Notes under the pieces: model-generated
Databases searched by the model: none
Told to the model about the DNA's origin: nothing
The model's input: only the letters and a program-made list of their open reading frames with translations
From: an uncultured Opitutia bacterium
Lineage (GTDB): Bacteria; Verrucomicrobiota; Verrucomicrobiia; Opitutales; UBA953
Length of the DNA: 7,855 bases
Reading direction: 5' to 3'
Assembly: GCA_903868455.1 (NCBI GenBank)
Contig: CAIPVK010000170.1
Span: 1 to 7,855, forward strand
Translations under genes and position numbers: made by a program
In this document: piece by piece, positions 1 to 6,248 of the stretch
Layout of the letters: each line of letters starts with the position of its first letter
How positions within the stretch are numbered: the stretch's first letter is position 1

Positions 1-1293
1 CGCCGCGACCTCCGCGAGGATGCGCTCGAAAAGGACGCGCTGGTGGGCGGAGCCGATGTCGAGCACCACCAGCCCCGAGGTCGTCTCGAACACCGCCCGG
101 TCGCCGCGCAGCCGGCCGAGCAGGCGCCAGCCGAGGCGGAGGGAGGGAATCGGGGAGTGGGGAGCGGGGGGTGGGGAGTGAGGAGGAGGGAGCGGGGAGG
201 GGGGAGCGGGGGGCGAGGCGTGGGGAGCGGGGAGCGGGAGGGGCGGAGCGGGGAGCGAGGGCTGGGGAGCGGGGGCGATCGGGTCGACGAGGGAAGAGAC
301 GACGCCCATCACGCCGTGCACCGCGCGCATGACGAAGGCGCGCACCTTGGCCTCGTCGCGGAACCGGATCTCGCGCTTGGCGGGATGGACGTTCACATCG
401 ACCGCCGCCGGGTCGATCTCGAGGAAAAGGAAGGCCAGCGGGTAGCGCCCCTTGGGGATGAGCGTGTGGTAGGCCTCGACCAGCGCGTAGGTCAGGGCCC
501 GGCTGTCCACCGGCCGCCCGTTGACGATGGTGACGAGGTCCTGGCGGGTCGAGCGGCTGGCGCCCGGCTTGCCGACGAGGCCGGAGACGCCGAGCCCGGG
601 CGACTCGAGCGCCGGGAGCGGCACGAGCTCGTCGGCGACCGACTTGCCCCAGATCTCGCGCACGCGGTCGAGGAGGGGGACGTTGCCCGGGGAGCGGAAG
701 ACCTCGCGGCCGTCCTCGCGCAGGGTGAAGGCCACCTCGGGGTGGGCGACCGCGTAGAGGCGGGCCAGGCGGATGATGTGCGCCGCCTCCGTGTCGTCGG
801 ACTTGAGGAACCGCAGCCGCGCGGGCACCGGATGGAAGAGGTTGGCCACCTCGATGCGCGTGCCCGGCGCCATGCCGTGCTCGCGCCGGTGCACGAGCTT
901 GCCCGCGTTGACCAGGATCTCGCAGCCCACCTCGCTCTCCCGCGCGCGCGTCCGCAGGGTGAAGCGCGAGACGCTGGCGATGGACGGCAGGGCCTCGCCG
1001 CGGAAGCCGAAGCTGCGGATATGCCCGAGGTCCGCGGCCTCCCGGATCTTGCTCGTCGCGTGGCGGCGCAGGGCCAGCTCGGCCTGGTCGGGCTCCATCC
1101 CGATCCCGTCGTCCTCCACGACCAGCAACGCCTTCCCCCCGCGCGAGAAATCGACCGTCACCCGGCGGGCGCCGGCGTCGAGGGCGTTCTCCAGGAGCTC
1201 CTTGGCCGCGGCGGCGGGACGCTCCACGACCTCCCCGGCCGCGATCTGGTTGGCGACCTTGTCGTCGAGGATGCGGATGACGGGGCGGGACAT
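1..1293 (-). CDS. mutL: DNA mismatch repair protein MutL (5' part, runs off left edge)
   Basis: MutL couples mismatch recognition by MutS to downstream strand excision in the cytoplasm. The visible 431 codons start at ATG 1293 and stay open to base 1. The N-terminal GHKL ATPase is intact: ANQIAAGEVVERP (14-26), KELLENALDAGA (31-42) with E32 as predicted general base and N36 as Mg ligand, DDGIGM (61-66), HATSK (78-82) and GFRGEAL (96-102). The transducer domain has NGRPVDS and DVNVHPAKREIRF, with K306 matching the conserved catalytic lysine. Residues about 339-381 are a Pro/Ala/Ser/His linker encoded by a heptamer repeat. The C-terminal dimerisation domain begins near residue 385 and is cut by the window edge. 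Where most MutLs have DQHAxxExxxxE, this one reads DIGSAHQRVLFE (412-423). The start is fixed by the conserved N-terminus. No good ribosome binding site is seen. Family identity is certain; endonuclease status is inferred. Confidence 0.96.
   Translation of the reverse strand, partial: MSRPVIRILDDKVANQIAAGEVVERPAAAAKELLENALDAGARRVTVDFSRGGKALLVVEDDGIGMEPDQAELALRRHATSKIREAADLGHIRSFGFRGEALPSIASVSRFTLRTRARESEVGCEILVNAGKLVHRREHGMAPGTRIEVANLFHPVPARLRFLKSDDTEAAHIIRLARLYAVAHPEVAFTLREDGREVFRSPGNVPLLDRVREIWGKSVADELVPLPALESPGLGVSGLVGKPGASRSTRQDLVTIVNGRPVDSRALTYALVEAYHTLIPKGRYPLAFLFLEIDPAAVDVNVHPAKREIRFRDEAKVRAFVMRAVHGVMGVVSSLVDPIAPAPQPSLPAPPLPLPAPHASPPAPPSPLPPPHSPPPAPHSPIPSLRLGWRLLGRLRGDRAVFETTSGLVVLDIGSAHQRVLFERILAEVAA
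152..277. repeat. Degenerate heptanucleotide tandem repeat (GGGGAGN x18) inside mutL
   Basis: On the plus strand, 18 consecutive 7-base units keep perfect register over 126 bases. Nine are exact GGGGAGN (N is C, T or G); most others differ by one or two bases. The array length is 42 codons, so mutL stays in frame through it. Because 7 and 3 share no factor, three units encode a seven-residue period rich in P, A, S, H and L, giving the disordered linker between the ATPase and dimerisation domains. The G-rich strand is the mutL template strand and carries many runs of three or more G, so G-quadruplex formation is plausible. I saw no second copy of the array in the window. Confidence 0.9.
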
Positions 1294-1365
1294 CGGGGCC
1301 GGGCGGGCACCCTAGCCGCCCGCCTGCCCGCTTGCCAAGCCCCGCCTCCCCGTCCTGATGGGGGC
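1294..1365. promoter_or_regulatory. Divergent intergenic region between mutL and the DUF255 gene
   Basis: These 72 bases separate two genes transcribed away from each other, so promoters or 5' leaders for both should lie here or in the flanking coding ends. I see no convincing -35/-10 pair; the region is almost entirely G and C. It holds a perfect 7-bp inverted repeat, GGCGGGC (1302-1308) with GCCCGCC (1318-1324), extendable by a wobble and one more pair. It also holds two tandem octamers, GCCCGCCT and GCCCGCTT (1318-1333). Either could be an operator or a leader hairpin, or chance in G+C-rich DNA. Confidence 0.35.
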
Positions 1366-3318
1366 GTGCCCAACCGCCTCGCCAGCGAGCCGAGCCTCTA
1401 CCTGCGGCAACACGCGGACCAGCCCGTGGACTGGTGGCCGTGGTGCGCCGAGGCCTTCGCCGAGGCCCGCCGGAGGGACGTCCCCGTGCTGGTCTCCGTG
1501 GGCTACGCCTCCTGCCACTGGTGCCACGTCATGGCCCGCGAGTGCTTCGACGACCCGTGGATCGCCGACCTCATGAACCGGCACTTCGTCTGCGTGAAGG
1601 TCGACCGCGAGGAGCGCCCCGACGTCGACCAGCTGCACATGGACGCCGTCCAGATGGTCCAGCAGCAGGGAGGCTGGCCGCTCAACAGCTTCTGCCTGCC
1701 CGACGGCCGGCCCTTCTTCGGCGGCACCTACTTCCCGCCCGACGAGCGCGGCGGCCGCACGCCCTGGCCCCGCGTCCTCATGCGCGTGGCGGACTTCTAC
1801 CGCACCCAGCGCGCGGACCTCGAGGCCAACGCCGACGCCGTCGCCCGCAACCTCCTCCACTTCAGCCGCTCCCCGGGCGCCGGCGCGGGCCCCGTCGGCC
1901 CGGACGCGCGCCTGGCCGCGGCGCGCGCCCTCGTCGCCGACGCGGACGCGGAGCACGGCGGCTTCGGCGGCGCGCCGAAGTTCCCCGCCCCGATGGCGAT
2001 CGATTTCCTCCTCGCCGTCCGGACACGCCCCGGCTTGGCGGCCGAGGACCGCGCGGGGATCGAGGCGACCGTCCGGCGCGCGCTCGACGCCATGGACCGC
2101 GGCGGCCTGCGCGACCAGGTCGGCGGCGGCTTCCACCGCTACTGCGTCGACCGCGACTGGACCGTGCCGCACTTCGAGAAGCTGCTGGTCGACAACGCCC
2201 TCCTCCTCGGCGCCTACGCGCGGGCCTCGGTCGCCCTCGGCGAGCCGGCCTGGGCCGAGACCTGCGCCTCGGTCGTCGGCTGGCTCGAGCGCGAGATGCG
2301 CGTCGGCCCGGCCTACGCCGCCTCGCTCGACGCCGACACGGGCCACGAGGAGGGCGCCACCTACGCCTGGACCCCGGCGGAGGTCGGCGAGGTCCTCGGC
2401 GGGCAGGCGGAGGCCTGGTGCTGGGCGCACGGCGTGGGCGCCGAGGGCAACCTCGAGGGCGGACGCAGCGTCCCCACCTTCCGCACGGGGGCCGCGCGCG
2501 CCGCGCTCGCGCCGCTCACCGCGCGCCTGCGCGAGGCGCGCGACCGTCGCCCCCAGCCCTCGCGCGACGACAAGGCGTTGCTCGGCTGGAACGCGCTCCT
2601 CGCGGCCAACCTCGCGCGGGCCGGCTTCCTGCTCGGCAGGGCGGACTGGACGGCGCGGGCGGGCGAGCTGCTCGACCACCTGATGCGGGAGGGAACGTGG
2701 CGCGACGCCGAGGGCGGCCTCCGCCTTCGCGCCGTCCTGGGAAGCCCGATTCCCGGGACCCTTCAGGACCACGCCTGGCTCGCCGAGGCCGCCCTGCAGG
2801 TCGGGGCCGCCGGCGACACCCGTCGGCACGCGCAGGCCGCGGAGATCGTCGCGGCCGCCCATCGCCGCCTGGGCGACCCCAACGCCGTCGGCTGCTTCCT
2901 CGCCGAGGACCCGGACGGCCTCCTGCCGGTCCGGCTCAAGGGCTGGTGGGACCAAGCCATGCCCGCGGGCAACAGCACCCTGCTCGCGGTCGAGGCGACG
3001 CTCGAGGCGCTCGGCGCCGACAAGGACGCCGGCGGACGCTGGCGGGGTCTGGCCGAGGCCTACGGCGACGCCGCGCGCAACGCCCCCCACGGGATTCCCC
3101 GCGCCCTGGAGGCCCTCGAGCGGGCGGAACGCGGCGTCGCCGTGATCCACACCGGGCCCGGACTCGACCCCGCCGAGGCGCTGCGCGCCGCCGGGCCCCT
3201 CGCGCCCGACGCCCTCGTCCTGCCCTCGACGCGACCGGGGCTCCAGCTGTGCCGGGGCACCGCCTGCCTCGCCGACGGTCTCGACCTAGCCGGGCTGCTC
3301 AGGCGGCTTGGGGACTGA
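1366..3318 (+). CDS. DUF255 thioredoxin-domain protein (YyaL/SPATA20 family)
   Basis: A 650-residue protein of the YyaL/SPATA20 family, slightly short of the usual 670-700. The N-terminal thioredoxin-like domain (about 1-165) has the family signature: NRLASEPSLYLRQHADQPVDW (3-23), a CHWC pair (C50, C53), VDREERPDVD (79-88) and GGWPLN then GGTYFPP (102-125). The rest resembles the (alpha/alpha)6 barrel of N-acylglucosamine 2-epimerase-like proteins. It has GGFGGAPKFP (198-207), DQVGGGFHRY (250-259), VPHFEKLL (267-274), DADTGHEEG (322-330), DDKALLGWN (401-409) and PAGNS (533-537). Near the C-terminus, LCRGTAC (628-634) supplies another cysteine pair. I chose GTG 1366 because the family's N-terminal motif begins at the next residues. 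The frame is open much further upstream, but that stretch is antisense to mutL. Biochemical function is not established for the family; a redox or sugar-related role is inferred from the folds. No signal peptide is seen, so it is probably cytoplasmic. Confidence 0.93.
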   Translation: MPNRLASEPSLYLRQHADQPVDWWPWCAEAFAEARRRDVPVLVSVGYASCHWCHVMARECFDDPWIADLMNRHFVCVKVDREERPDVDQLHMDAVQMVQQQGGWPLNSFCLPDGRPFFGGTYFPPDERGGRTPWPRVLMRVADFYRTQRADLEANADAVARNLLHFSRSPGAGAGPVGPDARLAAARALVADADAEHGGFGGAPKFPAPMAIDFLLAVRTRPGLAAEDRAGIEATVRRALDAMDRGGLRDQVGGGFHRYCVDRDWTVPHFEKLLVDNALLLGAYARASVALGEPAWAETCASVVGWLEREMRVGPAYAASLDADTGHEEGATYAWTPAEVGEVLGGQAEAWCWAHGVGAEGNLEGGRSVPTFRTGAARAALAPLTARLREARDRRPQPSRDDKALLGWNALLAANLARAGFLLGRADWTARAGELLDHLMREGTWRDAEGGLRLRAVLGSPIPGTLQDHAWLAEAALQVGAAGDTRRHAQAAEIVAAAHRRLGDPNAVGCFLAEDPDGLLPVRLKGWWDQAMPAGNSTLLAVEATLEALGADKDAGGRWRGLAEAYGDAARNAPHGIPRALEALERAERGVAVIHTGPGLDPAEALRAAGPLAPDALVLPSTRPGLQLCRGTACLADGLDLAGLLRRLGD

Positions 3319-3352
3319 GGGGTTGGCAGGCCGGGGGACGCGCGCCAGCCTC
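3319..3352 (+). other. Possible RNA hairpin directly after the DUF255 stop codon
   Basis: Bases 3319-3327 can pair with 3344-3352 (nine pairs, two of them G-U; core GGTTGGC with GCCAGCC) around a 16-base loop. It begins at the base after the TGA and ends five bases before the next ATG. There is no T-run, so it is not a standard intrinsic terminator. It could shape the ribosome entry site of the next gene or be chance. Confidence 0.25.
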
Positions 3353-3357
3353 GGCCC

Positions 3358-3726
3358 ATGCCCTCCCTCGTCATCCTGCTCCTCCTCGGCGCCGCCGCCG
3401 GCACGCTGAGCGGCCTCTTCGGCATCGGCGCCGGCGTCGTCATCACCCCCGCCCTGCTCTGGCTGACCCCGATGGGCCAGACCCAAGCCCAGGGCACGGC
3501 CCTCGCCGTCATGGTGCCGATGTCCCTCCTGGGGGCCTGGCGCTACCATTCCCAGCCGGGCATGAGCCTCGACTGGACCGCCGTGGCGCCGCTCGCCCTC
3601 GCCTGCCTCGCGGGCGTCTGGCTGGGCAGCCACCTCGCGTTCCTCGCCGAGGAGACGGTCCTGCGGAAGGCCTTCGGCGCGTACCTCGTCCTGGCGGGCG
3701 GCCACCTGCTGCTGGCGGGGCGCTGA
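3358..3726 (+). CDS. Half-length TauE/SafE family membrane protein
   Basis: A 122-residue, very hydrophobic protein resembling one half of the TauE/SafE (sulfite/anion exporter) family, whose full-length members of about 240-270 residues are built from two repeats. The family motif is clear: GTLSGLFGIGAGVVITPAL (15-33), then GTALAVMVP (46-54). About four membrane segments are expected, near 4-36 (one or a re-entrant pair), 47-62, 74-96 and 101-119. The second repeat is absent; the next 49 bases do not continue it. Short single-repeat members are known in bacteria, so this need not be a broken gene; it would have to work as a dimer. Substrate is unknown: the family includes exporters of sulfite, sulfoacetate and other organic anions. 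The start is the first ATG, 39 bases after the upstream stop, with no visible ribosome binding site. It may be co-transcribed with its neighbours. Confidence 0.8.
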   Translation: MPSLVILLLLGAAAGTLSGLFGIGAGVVITPALLWLTPMGQTQAQGTALAVMVPMSLLGAWRYHSQPGMSLDWTAVAPLALACLAGVWLGSHLAFLAEETVLRKAFGAYLVLAGGHLLLAGR

Positions 3727-3750
3727 CCGGGGCGGTTCCGCTTGCCCCGG
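3727..3750 (+). terminator. G+C-only hairpin right after the TauE/SafE-like stop codon
   Basis: A perfect 7-bp inverted repeat, CCGGGGC (3727-3733) and GCCCCGG (3744-3750), has a 10-base loop and starts at the base after the TGA. Two G-U pairs could extend the stem inward. No T-run follows, so it is either a weak, Rho-assisted or non-canonical terminator, an mRNA 3'-end stabiliser, or chance in G+C-rich DNA. Confidence 0.35.
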
Positions 3751-3775
3751 CGGGACGCGACGGCAGATTGGGGGC

Positions 3776-5440
3776 ATGTCCGACGACACGAAGTACGTCT
3801 ACGCCTACGGGGCCCGCGGGGCCCGGCGCATCCTCCTCGGCATGTTCCAGGTGGAGAACCTCGGCGAGCAGGGCGTCCGCTACACCCCCGTCTGGTCCCG
3901 CATCTGGAAGATCATCGTCGGCGCCGCGGCGCTCGGCTACCTCTCCCTCGTCTCCCTCTTCTACTTCCGCGAGAAGTACATGCGGGACATCGAGGGGACC
4001 GAGTGGACGACCGCCTTCCTCTACTTCCTGAGCGAGGACGCCAAGGAGAGCCACCTGCGCATGAAGGGGGACTCCTACATCGAGATCGCCAAGGCCGCCC
4101 TCCGCCGCGAGGACTACGGCGAGTTCGCCAAGTACATCGGCGTGGGCGCGGGGCTGAACCGCGAGAACCTCGAGGGCCAGCGCCTCTGCGCCGACCTCTA
4201 CTTCGCCTTCGGCCGCACCGAGGACGCCTACCGCATCCTCGAGGAGTCGCTCATTCACGCCAAGCAGGACCGCAACCACTTCCGCAACTTCCTTCGCCGC
4301 TGCTTCATGCTGGACCAGGACGCGCTGATCATCCGCACGGCCGAGCTGTACATGGACGACCCCGAGGTCGACCCCGGCGTGCAGTCCGACCTGCGCGTGG
4401 CCTTCGCCCAGGCCAACTTCCTCCGCGGCAACTTCGACCAGGCCATCGACTTCATCCGCGCCAAGCGCCTCGACCTCACGCTCGAGGGGTACACCCTGCT
4501 CTGCCAGATCTCCTGGGAGAAGGGCGACCGCGAGGTGGCGCTCACGCGGCTGGCCGACGCCGCCCGCACCTTCCCCAACGCCGACCACCTGCGCGCCATG
4601 CTCGCCCGCTGGCACAAGGAGATGGGCAACCTCGCGGCCGCCCGCGACGCCCTGAACCTGCTGGCGGTGCGCGACCCCTCCGCGCACACCCCCCGCATCC
4701 AGGTCCTCTACCTGCTGCCCGGCGACGAGAACAAGGCGCGCCGCGAGGAATCGATCGAGCGCCTGCTCCGCGACTTCCCGACCAACGAGGCGGCCCTGCT
4801 CGAGCTCGCCCAGTTCGGCAACGACAGCTCCGACCCCGCCCTGACCGGCCGCGTGCTCGAGCTCGCGACCAAGGGCAAGTTCCCCTCCCGCCCGAAGTTC
4901 CTCCTCACCCACGTCGAGTGCCTGATCAACGCGGGCAAGAACCCGGAGGCCATCGCCATCGTCGACGACCTCTTCTCGCGCGCCACCAAGGAGCAGTGGT
5001 TCGCGGAGATGAAGGTGACCTTCGAGTCGCTGCGCACCATCGCCTACTACGCCGACGGCCAGGCCGACATCGGCGCCATCAACCTCAAGAAGGTGATGGA
5101 CGCGCGCAACACCCCGCCGCAGCTCCTCGTCGCCATCGGCCGCAAGCTCGTCCAGACCGGCCGCCACAAGGAGGCCAACGAGACCCTGGTCGCCGCCCAC
5201 CTCCGGCACGAGGGCAACCAGGCGCTCCTCCTCCAGCTGGTGAAGATGAAGATCGACAACGAGGAGATGGCCGACGACCTCGAGCTCTACCTGCGCCGCC
5301 TGATGGCCACCCGACGCCCGCCGTCCGACGTCCTCGAGCGCGCCTACAACCGGATCGCCTCCGACCGCTTCCTCTACTCCGAGGGGCGATCCTCGCTGCT
5401 GAAGGACATCACCGAGTCCCTCAAGAGCGCGGCCCGCTGA
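3776..5440 (+). CDS. Membrane-anchored TPR-like helical-repeat protein, function unknown
   Basis: A 554-residue protein that I do not recognise as a named family. It has a basic N-terminal segment of about 45 residues with GARGARRILLGMF (12-24), then one membrane helix at about 46-64 (IIVGAAALGYLSLVSLFYF). The remaining 490 residues are mostly amphipathic helices in TPR-like style, for example YIEIAKAALRREDYGEFAKY, AQANFLRGNFDQAIDFI and LINAGKNPEAIAIVDDLF. The positive charge before the helix suggests that the N-terminus is cytoplasmic and the repeat domain lies outside the inner membrane. This would be a scaffold or protein-interaction role rather than an enzyme; no catalytic motif is visible. 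The start ATG follows GGGGGC directly, too close for a normal ribosome binding site. The 3' end overlaps the convergent ApbE-like gene by 20 bases. That this is a real gene is secure from its varied amino-acid content and codon pattern; its role is open. Confidence 0.85.
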   Translation: MSDDTKYVYAYGARGARRILLGMFQVENLGEQGVRYTPVWSRIWKIIVGAAALGYLSLVSLFYFREKYMRDIEGTEWTTAFLYFLSEDAKESHLRMKGDSYIEIAKAALRREDYGEFAKYIGVGAGLNRENLEGQRLCADLYFAFGRTEDAYRILEESLIHAKQDRNHFRNFLRRCFMLDQDALIIRTAELYMDDPEVDPGVQSDLRVAFAQANFLRGNFDQAIDFIRAKRLDLTLEGYTLLCQISWEKGDREVALTRLADAARTFPNADHLRAMLARWHKEMGNLAAARDALNLLAVRDPSAHTPRIQVLYLLPGDENKARREESIERLLRDFPTNEAALLELAQFGNDSSDPALTGRVLELATKGKFPSRPKFLLTHVECLINAGKNPEAIAIVDDLFSRATKEQWFAEMKVTFESLRTIAYYADGQADIGAINLKKVMDARNTPPQLLVAIGRKLVQTGRHKEANETLVAAHLRHEGNQALLLQLVKMKIDNEEMADDLELYLRRLMATRRPPSDVLERAYNRIASDRFLYSEGRSSLLKDITESLKSAAR

Positions 5441-6248
5441 GGCGCGCCGCCGCGCCCAGCCGCTCGCCGGAGGCCGTCCAGAGCCCGCGGTCGGGATGCC
5501 CGTCGAGCCAGGCGGGCGCCTCGGCCGGGGTCGCCGCGGCCAGCGCCCGCGCCAGGCCGGCGGCCACCGCCGCCTCGCGCGCGAGCGCGCGGCATGGGCG
5601 CGGCAGGGGCGCGGACTGCCCGAGCCGGGGATCCGTGAGCGTCCCGGGCGAGCCGCCCCCGAAGCTGGCCAGGGCCGCCTCGGCCAGGCGGACCTCCCCG
5701 TCGCCGACGGCGAGTCGCCAGCCCTCCGCGTCGCGCGGCGGGTCGAGCGCGAGCACGACCGAGCCGCCCGCGACGAGCAGGGCGTGGCCGAGCCCCCACT
5801 CGCGCAGCGTCTCGCCCATCCGGTCCAGGGCGAGGCCGCGCGCGAGGTCGAGCAGGTCGAGCCGCCAACCCGGACGCTCGCAGACGAGGTCGGCGCCCGC
5901 GAGCCTCCAGGCGCCCGCCCGGGCATCCATCCAGACGGCGCGGGTCGCGCCGGCCGGGACGCGCGCGTCATAGGCGCCGGAGGTGTCGGCATGCAGGCGC
6001 CCGGCGAGGGCGAGGCAGGCCTGCAGGTGGGACGGCACCCGCAGGCGCTCGCCCGCGGTCATGCGGTTGGCGGCGGCGAGGGCGCTTCCCGGCCGCCCAG
6101 GGTCGAGCTCGGCGGCGACGGACTCGAGCCGGTCCCAGACGGATTCCAGCGCGGTCCGCAGATACGAGGCGTCCTCGTCGCCGGGAAAGCGCAGCTCGAA
6201 GTCGCAACCGAGGGCCGGCCGATGGAAGCGGAGGGAAGGTCGGCTCAT
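5421..6248 (-). CDS. Divergent ApbE-like protein (FAD:protein FMN transferase family)
   Basis: ApbE enzymes use FAD to attach FMN to threonine or serine residues of target proteins such as NqrC and RnfG. This 275-residue protein keeps the family outline. It has PALGCDFELRF (11-21), LESVAAELDPGRPGSALAAANR (41-62), DTSGAYDARV (88-97), LDLLDLARGLALD (130-142), LVAGGSVVLALDPP (158-171), GWRLAVGDG (176-184), SFGGGSPGTLTDPRLGQSAP (195-214) and a final AAVAAGLARAL helix (226-236). Several signature residues are changed. The usual DxGGxAKGYAxD reads DLLDLARGLALD, the HHILDPxTG histidines are missing, and the Mg-binding Asp and Thr of the ADALSTAL-type helix appear as Ala and Arg. It may therefore be inactive or have altered chemistry. 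No signal peptide or lipobox is seen, whereas many ApbE proteins are exported. It starts at ATG 6248, overlapping the upstream stop as ATGA, so translation is likely coupled to the glycosyltransferase-like gene. Confidence 0.75.
   Translation of the reverse strand: MSRPSLRFHRPALGCDFELRFPGDEDASYLRTALESVWDRLESVAAELDPGRPGSALAAANRMTAGERLRVPSHLQACLALAGRLHADTSGAYDARVPAGATRAVWMDARAGAWRLAGADLVCERPGWRLDLLDLARGLALDRMGETLREWGLGHALLVAGGSVVLALDPPRDAEGWRLAVGDGEVRLAEAALASFGGGSPGTLTDPRLGQSAPLPRPCRALAREAAVAAGLARALAAATPAEAPAWLDGHPDRGLWTASGERLGAAARLSGPRS

Noticed and set aside
152..277. Heptamer array as a CRISPR array or an integration site.
   Set aside because: Units are 7 bases with no spacers, and the array is translated in frame as the MutL linker.
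43..1365. Plus-strand frame open from 43 into the DUF255 gene, suggesting a 1091-residue fusion protein.
   Set aside because: This stretch is exactly antisense to mutL, is low in hydrophobic-core pattern, and the DUF255 family's N-terminal motif begins just after GTG 1366. The opening is a by-product of high G+C.
1312..3150. Minus-strand open frame of about 612 codons opposite the DUF255 gene.
   Set aside because: Composition is dominated by G, A, R, V and E with no recognisable domain, while the opposite strand has a full set of family motifs.
1434..4031. Plus-strand open frame of about 865 codons in another frame of the DUF255 gene.
   Set aside because: Almost all Arg, Ala, Pro and Gly; it is a shifted-frame shadow.
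3509..5992. Long minus-strand frame opposite the helical-repeat gene and extending into the ApbE-like region.
   Set aside because: Low-complexity G/V/E/L/A text with no domain; the sense-strand protein has natural composition, a membrane helix and helical repeats.
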